Source: Anaerolineaceae bacterium (GTDB lineage: Bacteria > Chloroflexota > Anaerolineae > Anaerolineales > Anaerolineaceae). Taken from it: DNA of 5,709 nt. Under the pieces are notes generated by a model. It was not told the DNA's origin. It was given only the letters and a program-made list of their open reading frames with translations, and ran no database searches. The first letter of the stretch is position 1. The number at the start of each line of letters is the position of its first letter. The position numbers were made by a program, and so were the translations under genes. Positions 1 through 5,709 of this stretch are shown here, piece after piece. Where the stretch lies: assembly GCA_011620465.1 (NCBI GenBank), contig WOZC01000045.1, forward strand, positions 1 to 5,709, in the 5' to 3' direction.

Positions 1-1902
1 TCCATCACGGAAAAAGTGTTCCAACCCACTAAAAAATACCACCTCATACGTCGACCCTTTTACCCGGTTAGAGGTGATTACCTTTACTTGGTATTTCGAT
101 AGCGATTTATTAAATCTTTCCGTTTCTCGACCATTTGGCAGGATAACGCACATTTTTTCAAAATCAACCCCCTGTTTGCGCTTCAATACCTGGATCTGAG
201 ATTCAATGAATGCCACATCTTCTCCTGGCTCTTTGACAGTGATCAGTAATGGTTTATCTCCACTTCGCATAGTAGACAAATCGTCTTGTGACAAGAATTC
301 TTCACCCTCACTTTTCAACTGACCCACAAGCTCTTCATCGTCTTTGATAATAGACTGAGCAGCGATATAAATCTCTTTCGTATTTCGGTAAGGAAGTTTA
401 AGATATTTCGTCCTGCCAAGTACGTCAACCCCTCTTTGTCGCCAGGAAAAATACCTGAAAATGGACTGTGTCGGGTCGTCAACCATAAACAAATTGCCAT
501 CAGACTTCAGTAGCGTATTTACCACTGCGATCCATGATGGTGCAAAATCCTGCGCTTCGTCTATGAGTATTGCGTCAAACTGCGGGGTTGTAATAACATC
601 TGTGTCGACCCACTTCAGAAAGTTCAAGTATAACAACTCCCAACTTACCTGCCTATTCTTTTCAATTTCACGATATTGCTCCAAGAGCAAATCATAGATT
701 TCATTCCGCTGACTCTTGTTAATCTGCACCCGGTTTCCCCTGCCAACCCGTTTGACAGTGAGATACTCTTCCCGGGAGCCTATCATTACTTCCTGAATCC
801 AGCTTAACTCTTTGGATACAAAGTCAGCCCCAAATTTTTGAATGATTTCGTACTGGTTCTTATGGTTTTCAACCCAACCTTCAGTTTCGATTGGATAAGT
901 CCATAAATATTCATTCTCAGCAGTTATTATCTCTCTGAGAAGTTGATCTAGATGGTTTGTCCGAATATTTTGATAGCCTCTCAACTCTTTTCTTAATGAC
1001 TGCGCTAGTTCTTTGTTATATGATAAGACCAAGATTTTCCAGTCAGGGTAAATTTTTGCCCAATGCTTAGCTTTAGCCAGCAAGACTAACGTTTTTCCGC
1101 TTCCCATCACACCTCTAACAAGGCGAATTGAATTACCACTAATGATCTGCTCACTTTCGAGAGGCAACTCATTCTCAGGCGAGTCTTTCTTTTCATCAGT
1201 AAATAATGCCTGGGTTATCGGTTCAGGCTTTTTGGGGATTGGCTGTGTAACTGGCTTGGCGACTTCTTCAACTGTTGATTCCAATACTAGCTTCGATTGT
1301 TCTTCGTCCAGAATCACCCCATCGGTAGAAATAATTTCAGGATATATTGCACCCCTCACAAGATCCATTGTCTCTTTTTTGATTGGGCTGATCTTATCGA
1401 TTCGAACAGTATTTCGGATACTTTGTTTGATTAGGTAATTGCTCAGGTCTTCTTGAAACAACACAAATGAATCCCCCCAAACATCCTTGATCAATTGTTT
1501 TTCGTAACCTGGAAAAAACGGGAACACAACGGCATATCCATAAGGTATAGCTGTATAGGGGATTTGTCTTTTCTCGGATAACCTTTTGATTGCATTTGTC
1601 AAATCAAGAGCGTAATCCCTCGCCTGGACAACAGGATTGGAGTGTTTTATTTCACCATCCCTTGTCTTGATAAAAGCAAAATGTCTGTTAGCAGTGAAAT
1701 TATGCCAGTCTTTTACTTCAAGAATGACAAACCCATAATTCGTCAAAACAATAAAGTCTGGATGAGATGCCTTTCTTGGAATATAAATTGGCGTTTCGAC
1801 GAAAACGGTTACATCTTTAGGTAAATTCGTCTTTAGCAGATCCAGGACCAATATCTCACCAGGTGTTGCTTCTTGCCTAAGCTCTCCAACAATTTGTGCC
1901 AT
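1..1902 (-). CDS. NERD-domain nuclease / UvrD-like SF1 helicase, 3' end beyond window
   Basis: The frame is open without a stop for 634 codons from ATG at 1902 to the window edge, so the C-terminus is missing. Residues about 8-115 form a NERD domain (nuclease-related, PD-(D/E)XK type): P48-D49, then E62-V-K64 in the strand FVILEVKDW, and the later NPVVQ motif at 89-93. A charged, proline-rich linker (about 185-255) leads into a superfamily 1 helicase: Walker A GVMGSGKT (264-271), motif Ia near ILVLSYNKELAQ (290-300), Walker B DEAQD (448-452), motif III DDPTQSIF (475-482), motif IV LPYRN (503-507) and a motif V-like VKGSTYEVVFF (614-624). Motif VI lies beyond the window. By family it should be an ATP-driven DNA translocase coupled to a nuclease, acting in the cytoplasm; substrate and direction are unknown. 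The start is fixed by a strong Shine-Dalgarno. It is transcribed divergently from the RecQ/DprA pair. NERD helicases are often found near defence genes; a role here is inferred. Confidence 0.93.
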   Translation of the reverse strand, partial: MAQIVGELRQEATPGEILVLDLLKTNLPKDVTVFVETPIYIPRKASHPDFIVLTNYGFVILEVKDWHNFTANRHFAFIKTRDGEIKHSNPVVQARDYALDLTNAIKRLSEKRQIPYTAIPYGYAVVFPFFPGYEKQLIKDVWGDSFVLFQEDLSNYLIKQSIRNTVRIDKISPIKKETMDLVRGAIYPEIISTDGVILDEEQSKLVLESTVEEVAKPVTQPIPKKPEPITQALFTDEKKDSPENELPLESEQIISGNSIRLVRGVMGSGKTLVLLAKAKHWAKIYPDWKILVLSYNKELAQSLRKELRGYQNIRTNHLDQLLREIITAENEYLWTYPIETEGWVENHKNQYEIIQKFGADFVSKELSWIQEVMIGSREEYLTVKRVGRGNRVQINKSQRNEIYDLLLEQYREIEKNRQVSWELLYLNFLKWVDTDVITTPQFDAILIDEAQDFAPSWIAVVNTLLKSDGNLFMVDDPTQSIFRYFSWRQRGVDVLGRTKYLKLPYRNTKEIYIAAQSIIKDDEELVGQLKSEGEEFLSQDDLSTMRSGDKPLLITVKEPGEDVAFIESQIQVLKRKQGVDFEKMCVILPNGRETERFNKSLSKYQVKVITSNRVKGSTYEVVFFSGLEHFFRDG

Positions 1903-1905
1903 AAT

Positions 1906-1911
1906 CCCTCC
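1906..1911 (-). promoter_or_regulatory. Shine-Dalgarno of the NERD-helicase gene
   Basis: On the minus strand GGAGGG lies 3 bases before the ATG at 1902 (GGAGG core with a 4-base spacer). It is the strongest ribosome binding site in the window and settles the start codon. Another ATG a few bases upstream (AAAATGG) is out of frame. Confidence 0.8.
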
Positions 1912-1926
1912 ATTTTGAATCCCACC

Positions 1927-1956
1927 TTATCAATGATAACATTTATTGATGATCAA
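1927..1956. promoter_or_regulatory. Two adjacent odd-length palindromes, possible operator
   Basis: TTATCA-A-TGATAA (1927-1939) is a perfect 6-bp inverted repeat around one central base. TTGAT-G-ATCAA (1946-1956) is a perfect 5-bp inverted repeat around one base. Their centres, 1933 and 1951, are 18 bp apart, a little under two helical turns. The first covers the candidate -10 of the NERD-helicase gene, and the second lies in the -10/-35 spacer. That arrangement suits a dimeric repressor controlling the leftward gene. No regulator gene is in the window, and short AT-rich palindromes can arise by chance. Confidence 0.35.
1933..1941 (-). promoter_or_regulatory. Candidate extended -10 promoter for the NERD-helicase gene
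   Basis: On the minus strand the sequence reads TG-T-TATCAT: a TGn extension followed by a hexamer matching TATAAT at five of six positions. Transcription would start near 1926, giving a leader of about 24 bases that contains the GGAGGG site. No good -35 hexamer is visible at 16-18 bases, which is tolerated for extended -10 promoters. Prediction by eye only. Confidence 0.42.
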
Positions 1957-2128
1957 CCTTCATCTTTACTACGAAAACCGAAGGAAAAAGGTTTGTTTAT
2001 GCCACAATAGCGCATTCTGTTTTGTTCAATTCTCCATTTCTCCAACCTTATACGAGACATAGTCATTTATCAGCCTCGTGAATCAAAAAGCCGTCATTTT
2101 ACTCGCTTATAAAAACAGCCATTTCCTG

Positions 2129-2134
2129 TAAAAT
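2129..2134 (+). promoter_or_regulatory. Weak candidate -10 for the recQ-dprA operon
   Basis: TAAAAT matches the -10 consensus at five of six positions and would start transcription near 2141, leaving a leader of about 67 bases before the preferred start at 2208. The -35 at the right distance is poor (TTATAA at 2107-2112, 16-base spacer). TATCAT at 2146-2151 is an alternative -10 of equal quality, also without a good -35. Some promoter must lie here because the upstream gene is divergent, but the exact site is uncertain. Confidence 0.25.
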
Positions 2135-2198
2135 CAAACCTAATCTATCATCATATCCTTTACAATTCTAAATGCATAAAGATCAATTTTCAATGATA

Positions 2199-2203
2199 CG
2201 AGG
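2199..2203 (+). promoter_or_regulatory. Ribosome binding site favouring the 2208 start of recQ
   Basis: CGAGG ends 4 bases before ATG at 2208, the same short spacing as in the divergent gene. Upstream in-frame ATGs at 2172 and 2193 have no purine-rich site before them, and the 12 extra residues they would add do not look like part of the RecQ domain. I therefore prefer 2208. Confidence 0.55.
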
Positions 2204-2207
2204 CACA

Positions 2208-4280
2208 ATGTCAGACCAAGACCACGCCCTACAGTTGCTCAGACAGATGCTTGGAAGCGAAGCCCAGTTCAGACCAGGACAATGGGAAGCGATCGAAGCT
2301 GTTGCCATCAAAAAACAGCGTGCACTGGTTGTGCAGCGGACAGGGTGGGGCAAGAGCATGGTCTACTTTCTCGCCACCAAACTGCTGCGCGAGCAGGGCG
2401 CCGGTCCTACCCTCCTGATCAGCCCGCTGCTATCCCTGATGCGAAATCAAATCGAGGCTGCTGGGAGGATCGGCATCAATGCTCATTCAATCAATAGTGA
2501 TAATCGACAGGAATGGTCTGAAATCAATGACTTATTGTCGAATAATAAATGTGATTTGCTGCTCATTTCTCCTGAGCGCCTCAACAATGCTGAATTTCGC
2601 GGCAAGGTATTACCGAGCATTTCCGGAAAAATTGGAATGCTGGTCGTCGATGAAGCTCACTGTATTTCGGATTGGGGGCACGATTTTCGACCAGACTACC
2701 GGCGCATTGTTCGCATTATCACCATGCTACCGCAGGGTGTTCCTGTTTTAGGCACTACGGCAACCGCCAATGACCGGGTCGTTGCGGACATTCAATCCCA
2801 ACTCGGATACCAACTATTGATTCTACGTGGACCTCTGGATAGGGAATCTTTACGTTTGCAAAACATCCGGCTACCAGCACGTGCCGAGAGATTAGCCTGG
2901 CTTGCCCACAACCTTGATAAGTTTCCTGGCAGTGGGATCATTTATTGCCAGACTCAAGCTGATACAGAATGTGTTGCTGATTGGTTGGTTCTGAAGGGTT
3001 TTTCCGCAAAAGCTTATCATGCTGGGTTGGATGGCGATGGAGAACGATTCGCTTTAGAACAAGCTTTTCTAAATAACGATGTAAAAATTCTCGTAGCTAC
3101 TATAGCGCTCGGCATGGGTTTTGACAAACCGGACATCGGGTTTGTGATTCACTTCCAATGTCCCGGGTCAGTCATTGCCTACTATCAACAGGTTGGGAGG
3201 GCAGGCAGGGCAATCGATAAATCTTACGGTATCCTGCTTGCTGGTGAGGAGGATATCGAAATCCAGAAGCACTTCATCAACACAGCTTTTCCTGAACCCG
3301 AAGCCTTTCTCAACGTCCTGAAGACACTCGAGGACAACAACGGGTTGAAATTTTACGATATCTTGGGCAAGGTTAATATTTCTAAATCTATAGCTGAAAA
3401 AGTCTTAAAAATCCTGGAAATTGATGGTGCAATTGGACGCGAAAAAGATCTGTATTTCAGGACGCCTAATCAATGGCATTACGATCACGAAAGAATTGAG
3501 CAGGTTCTGGCTCTCCGGAAGTCCGAATTGGCTCAAATGCAAAGGTATGTGGACGATAAGGGTTGTTCGATGAACTTTTTGCTAAAGGCTCTCAATGACC
3601 CCTATGCTGTAAGTTGCGGTCGCTGCGCTAACTGCAAAGAGCGGAGATTGTCAACTGAGGTGCCTGGTACACTTTTGAATGATGCAAACGAATTCATTAA
3701 TAAAATCGCTATTGTTATCAACCCGAAAATCCAGGTGCCGACCAATTTTTTTCCAAACCAAGCCGGAAGAATTCCTGAAGCATATCGCAACCAACCAGGC
3801 AGAGCTTTATCTAATTATGATGAAGCCGGCTGGGGTAAAATGGTCACTGTTGATAAATATGAGAACGGTAAGTTTTCTGAGGATTTGATCCAGGCTTCTG
3901 TCGATCTGATCCTAAATAACTGGCATCCTGATCCGATACCCGAATGGGTATGCTGCATCCCATCAATGCGCCATCCTGAGTTGGTCCCTGATTTTGCGAA
4001 AGCGATTGCTCGCCAACTCGGCATTCCTTACATTGCAGCACTACGAAAAACCAGTCAGTCACCTGAGCAGAAACGGATGCTCAATCGCTACATGCAAGTT
4101 CAGAATGTGCTCCAGAGCCTGGGTGTTGTAGGTAAAATTCCTCCTCGACCGGTCTTATTAATCGATGATATTATTGACTCGGGCTGGACGCTGACATTTG
4201 CAGGTTACCTTCTAAGAGAATCTGGTAGTGGTTTCGTCTTTCCATTTGTTTTAGCCAAAGCCACCGGAAGGACAGGATGA
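2208..4280 (+). CDS. recQ: RecQ-family DNA helicase fused to a C-terminal phosphoribosyltransferase domain
   Basis: The product is 690 residues from the preferred start (702 from ATG at 2172). Superfamily 2 helicase motifs, in order: FRPGQ (21-25), Walker A TGWGKS (45-50), DEAH (148-151), the RecQ-specific aromatic loop HCISDWGHDFRPDY (151-164), TTATA (183-187), motif V ATIALGMGFDKPD (297-309) and motif VI QVGRAGRA (328-335). A winged-helix-like segment (about 363-420) precedes a zinc site C453, C470, C473, C476. No HRDC domain is seen. Residues about 545-690 are a PRTase-like domain with the PRPP-loop signature VLLIDDIIDSGWT (649-661). I recall similar RecQ proteins with TGWGKS and this tail as common in Actinobacteria, so the tryptophan and the fusion are probably family traits. 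RecQ unwinds DNA 3' to 5'; a substrate for the PRTase domain is unknown. The gene overlaps dprA by ATGA, implying coupled translation. It is not the housekeeping RecQ; the symbol marks the family. Confidence 0.94.
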   Translation: MSDQDHALQLLRQMLGSEAQFRPGQWEAIEAVAIKKQRALVVQRTGWGKSMVYFLATKLLREQGAGPTLLISPLLSLMRNQIEAAGRIGINAHSINSDNRQEWSEINDLLSNNKCDLLLISPERLNNAEFRGKVLPSISGKIGMLVVDEAHCISDWGHDFRPDYRRIVRIITMLPQGVPVLGTTATANDRVVADIQSQLGYQLLILRGPLDRESLRLQNIRLPARAERLAWLAHNLDKFPGSGIIYCQTQADTECVADWLVLKGFSAKAYHAGLDGDGERFALEQAFLNNDVKILVATIALGMGFDKPDIGFVIHFQCPGSVIAYYQQVGRAGRAIDKSYGILLAGEEDIEIQKHFINTAFPEPEAFLNVLKTLEDNNGLKFYDILGKVNISKSIAEKVLKILEIDGAIGREKDLYFRTPNQWHYDHERIEQVLALRKSELAQMQRYVDDKGCSMNFLLKALNDPYAVSCGRCANCKERRLSTEVPGTLLNDANEFINKIAIVINPKIQVPTNFFPNQAGRIPEAYRNQPGRALSNYDEAGWGKMVTVDKYENGKFSEDLIQASVDLILNNWHPDPIPEWVCCIPSMRHPELVPDFAKAIARQLGIPYIAALRKTSQSPEQKRMLNRYMQVQNVLQSLGVVGKIPPRPVLLIDDIIDSGWTLTFAGYLLRESGSGFVFPFVLAKATGRTG
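4266..4271 (+). promoter_or_regulatory. Shine-Dalgarno of dprA inside the recQ 3' end
   Basis: GGAAGG lies 5 bases before the dprA ATG at 4277, within the last codons of the helicase gene. With the ATGA start/stop overlap at 4277-4280 it suggests translational coupling and near-equal production of the two proteins. Confidence 0.7.
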
Positions 4281-5257
4281 TACATTCTGCTGATTCACAA
4301 GTAATTCTTTCATTATGCTCTCACCTGGGATTATCATACCAATCCGAAGCAACCCCGTTAAGTACCAGGGAGTGGAATTCTGTCGCAAGAATATTACGGG
4401 CAAACGCAATTCAGCCCGAAGAATTGCTTCACATGGCGTCATCACAAATAATTGAGCTGCTGGGGAATGATGAGCAACTGTCGGACCGCATTTCAACGCT
4501 TTTAAACCGGAGCGGTTCACTCGCCATCGAACTCGAGCGATTGGAATCGCTTGGAATTAATGTGCTTACTCGCGCGGATGAAGATTACCCACCGCGCTAT
4601 AAACAGCGCTTGAAGGAATCAGCACCCGCGCTGCTTTTCTTTTCTGGTAACAGGGCGCTGCTGGGTCAGCCAGGGGTCGCCATCGTCGGCTCGCGCAACC
4701 TTGACGATGTGGGAAAGCAGTGCGCAGAATTCGTTGGGAACGCCTGTGGGCTATCCGGGCTGGTCCTCTATTCCGGCGGCGCGCGGGGGGTCGACAGCAT
4801 GAGTATGATTGCATCGCTGCAAGCCAGGGGTAACGCGGTTGGGATTCTCGCCGACAACCTCGAGAAAGCCATCCGCAACCCCGATTACCGCAACTATCTT
4901 GCCCGACAGGAGTTGTGCCTGGCGTCGCCCTATTCTCCCGCGGCCCCCTTCAACATTGGGGCGGCAATGGGTCGCAATCGCCTTATCTATACCCTTGCTG
5001 ACTATGCCATCGTGATAGCCAGTGACTTCGAAAAAGGCGGCACTTGGGCAGGTGCAACCGAGGCACTCAAAACCAAATGGGTGCCCGTATTTGCCTTACA
5101 GCACGAGCACATGTCTCTGGGTAATACCAAGCTGATCGAACGCGGAGCTATTCCCTTCCCTTATCCTTTCACGGGTCACTACTCCGAGCTGCAAACCTGG
5201 CTCCACTCCCATTCTCCTTTTCTAGATGAAGACACAGAGCAATTAAGTTTGTTTTAG
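4277..5257 (+). CDS. dprA: Divergent DprA-family protein with C-terminal clamp-binding peptide
   Basis: This 326-residue protein has a helical N-terminal region (1-80) and a DprA/SLOG Rossmann core. Core landmarks: the entry segment DEDYPPRYKQRL (101-112), AIVGSR (135-140), SGGARGVDSMSM (166-177), GRNRLIYTLAD (232-242), KGGTWAGATEAL (253-264) and GNTKLIERGA (282-291). Classical DprA binds ssDNA and loads RecA during transformation, with GIDxxAH and SGS-type glycine motifs; here the histidine position is methionine (M177) and the glycine motif is KGGTWAGA. I remember a non-competence DprA subfamily sharing KGGTWAGA, so these are probably subfamily traits. The usual C-terminal winged helix is absent: after about residue 312 there is only an acidic tail ending QLSLF. 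It is co-transcribed and translationally coupled with the RecQ-PRTase gene, suggesting a joint role on ssDNA or replication intermediates. Two TAG stops stand in tandem (5255-5260). GC reaches about 60-70% over 4680-4980, unlike the flanks. Confidence 0.93.
   Translation: MIHSADSQVILSLCSHLGLSYQSEATPLSTREWNSVARILRANAIQPEELLHMASSQIIELLGNDEQLSDRISTLLNRSGSLAIELERLESLGINVLTRADEDYPPRYKQRLKESAPALLFFSGNRALLGQPGVAIVGSRNLDDVGKQCAEFVGNACGLSGLVLYSGGARGVDSMSMIASLQARGNAVGILADNLEKAIRNPDYRNYLARQELCLASPYSPAAPFNIGAAMGRNRLIYTLADYAIVIASDFEKGGTWAGATEALKTKWVPVFALQHEHMSLGNTKLIERGAIPFPYPFTGHYSELQTWLHSHSPFLDEDTEQLSLF
5240..5254 (+). other. QLSLF beta-clamp-binding peptide at the DprA C-terminus
   Basis: The last five codons of dprA (residues 322-326) encode Q-L-S-L-F, an exact match to the known consensus QL(S/D)LF by which polymerases and repair proteins bind the DnaN sliding clamp. 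It sits at the extreme C-terminus after an acidic stretch (DEDTE, 317-321), where such peptides are normally exposed. Binding is inferred from the motif only. Confidence 0.6.
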
Positions 5258-5269
5258 TAGGTATACAGT

Positions 5270-5310
5270 TTGTGTAACTGCTCAATAGTTTACAACGGTT
5301 CAGAGTTTTT
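5270..5310 (+). terminator. Weak terminator-like hairpin after dprA
   Basis: TTGT/ACAA (5270-5273 with 5292-5295) and AACT/AGTT (5276-5279 with 5287-5290) can pair around a 7-base loop with a small internal bulge, and a run of five T follows at 5306-5310. The stem is AT-rich, and about ten bases separate it from the T run, so it is a poor intrinsic terminator. A 5-bp stem CAGTT/AACTG at 5266-5280 competes with it. Confidence 0.2.
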
Positions 5311-5317
5311 GCTCCTA

Positions 5318-5327
5318 ATCCGCGGAT
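5318..5327. repeat. 10-bp perfect palindrome ATCCGCGGAT
   Basis: A self-complementary decamer, GC-rich at its centre, stands in an otherwise AT-rich region 60 bases after dprA. It could be a protein-binding site; no function can be assigned. Confidence 0.3.
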
Positions 5328-5340
5328 CAAGCCTGTATAG

Positions 5341-5651
5341 ATGCATGTGATGGCAGAGCTTGAGGATGCCTATGATAATTCAATCCAGATTAATAACGGT
5401 GTTCCTCACCCACATCGGGAGGAAAAGATCTGCCAAATCCCTTTGAAGAATATTTATTAATGAATTTGTAGAAAAATCTTGAGCAGCTGAAGGAAAAGAT
5501 TAGATGACCATAAGGTGCGCTTTGTGATGTTGAATTGACCATCACTACGGCATGCAACGCAGCCTGACCCACGTCAACTGCCCCCGATGGCATGGTTTCT
5601 GTCGATATGACAAAATATGCGCGTAGGTATCAAATTCTTCACTTTAACTGA
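5341..5651 (+). pseudogene. Possible decayed coding fragment, unidentified
   Basis: A short frame from ATG at 5341 encodes 39 residues (MHVMAELEDAYDNS...) without a ribosome binding site and stops at 5458-5460. Near 5427 protein-like sequence shifts to another frame (DLPNPFEEYLLMNL), which then runs to 5651 through stops at 5469, 5505, 5511 and 5565. Between the stops it keeps coding-like stretches such as KNLEQLKEKIR and ELTITTACNAA. This could be a gene eroded by one frameshift and several nonsense changes, or simply AT-rich non-coding DNA. I recognise no family. Confidence 0.18.
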
Positions 5652-5709
5652 TAGATTGCGAAACAGCTGTCAGACCCAATAAATCATATATCCGCAAGGA
5701 ATCCCCTTA

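Larger units (their letters stand above)
1903..2207. other. Divergent AT-rich intergenic region
   Basis: This stretch separates the divergent helicase genes and sampled blocks are about 35-38% GC. It carries the leftward promoter and palindromes near its left end and weak rightward promoter candidates near its right end. The middle (about 1960-2100) contains no ORF with a ribosome binding site, no tRNA and no strong hairpin. The best stem there, AAACC/GGTTT around 1976-1993, is only five base pairs. A minus-strand TATAAG at 2047-2052 is another possible -10 for the leftward gene, with a long leader. Confidence 0.7.
5258..5709. other. Region downstream of dprA without an intact gene
   Basis: No ORF here has both a ribosome binding site and a recognisable product. 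A 67-codon antisense frame at 5390-5593 has neither. No tRNA, attachment site, IS end or repeat array is visible. The only structures found are the weak hairpin, the decamer palindrome and the coding-like relic listed separately. Confidence 0.6.

Noticed and set aside
45..75. Possible pseudogene status of the NERD-helicase because no stop is seen
   Set aside because: The frame is intact to the window edge with motif V-like sequence just before it, so the missing end is a window limit and not a truncation.
1142..1438. 98-codon plus-strand frame
   Set aside because: It lies antisense to the linker and pre-helicase part of the continuous NERD-helicase frame, with no ribosome binding site or recognisable domain.
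2064..2124. CATTT repeated three times upstream of recQ
   Set aside because: Spacings of 31 and 25 bases are irregular and the unit is too short and AT-rich to separate from chance.
2172..2207. Longer RecQ start at 2172 (or 2193) adding up to 12 residues
   Set aside because: No Shine-Dalgarno precedes either ATG, while 2208 has GAGG at a usable distance; the extra residues show no family resemblance. The longer form is not excluded.
4251..4814. Minus-strand frames across the recQ/dprA junction and dprA
   Set aside because: They are shadows of the strongly supported dprA frame; their Arg/Pro/Ala-rich composition is typical of antisense reading of GC-rich coding DNA.
5390..5593. 67-codon minus-strand frame after dprA
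   Set aside because: There is no clear ribosome binding site, no recognisable motif and a low-complexity Ser/Phe-rich middle; it is probably a chance frame.
5530..5600. Radical-SAM-like CxxxCxxC site
   Set aside because: Only one of three cysteines is present, the second position is a TGA stop and the third is serine; there is no supporting context such as an SECIS element.

Overview
The window is bacterial DNA that looks like an accessory (defence or recombination) locus. No gene fixes the host taxon, so I do not name one. GC content by eye is about mid-40s %, but it swings from roughly 30% to over 60% between 60-base blocks of the same genes. There are no rRNA or tRNA genes, IS elements or CRISPR repeats.

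Layout: (1) Bases 1-1902, minus strand, hold the first 634 codons of a large nuclease-helicase: an N-terminal NERD domain (PD-(D/E)XK nuclease fold) fused to a UvrD-like superfamily 1 helicase. The gene runs off the left edge before helicase motif VI. (2) Bases 1903-2207 are a divergent AT-rich regulatory region. It holds a good Shine-Dalgarno and an extended -10 for the NERD gene, with two adjacent near-perfect palindromes over that promoter, and a weaker promoter for the rightward operon. (3) Bases 2208-4280, plus strand, encode a RecQ-family superfamily 2 helicase of 690 residues with a winged-helix-like segment, a four-cysteine zinc site and a C-terminal phosphoribosyltransferase (PRTase) domain. 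(4) Bases 4277-5257 encode a divergent DprA (SLOG/Rossmann fold), overlapping the helicase stop by ATGA and ending in QLSLF, a textbook beta-sliding-clamp binding peptide. (5) Bases 5258-5709 have no convincing intact gene, only a weak terminator-like hairpin, a 10-bp palindrome and a coding-like stretch broken by stops.

How the parts may work together (inference): RecQ-PRTase and DprA are translationally coupled and probably act together. The set of helicase, PRTase and DprA recalls the competence proteins ComFA, ComFC and DprA, but here helicase and PRTase are one polypeptide, the helicase is RecQ type, and DprA carries a clamp-binding tail instead of the usual C-terminal winged helix. With a nuclease-helicase facing away across a possibly repressible promoter, the locus is a plausible DNA-surveillance or anti-phage/anti-plasmid module acting on replicating or single-stranded DNA. 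The two plus-strand proteins resemble families I remember as widespread, so the possible novelty lies in the combination and the clamp peptide rather than in the individual folds.
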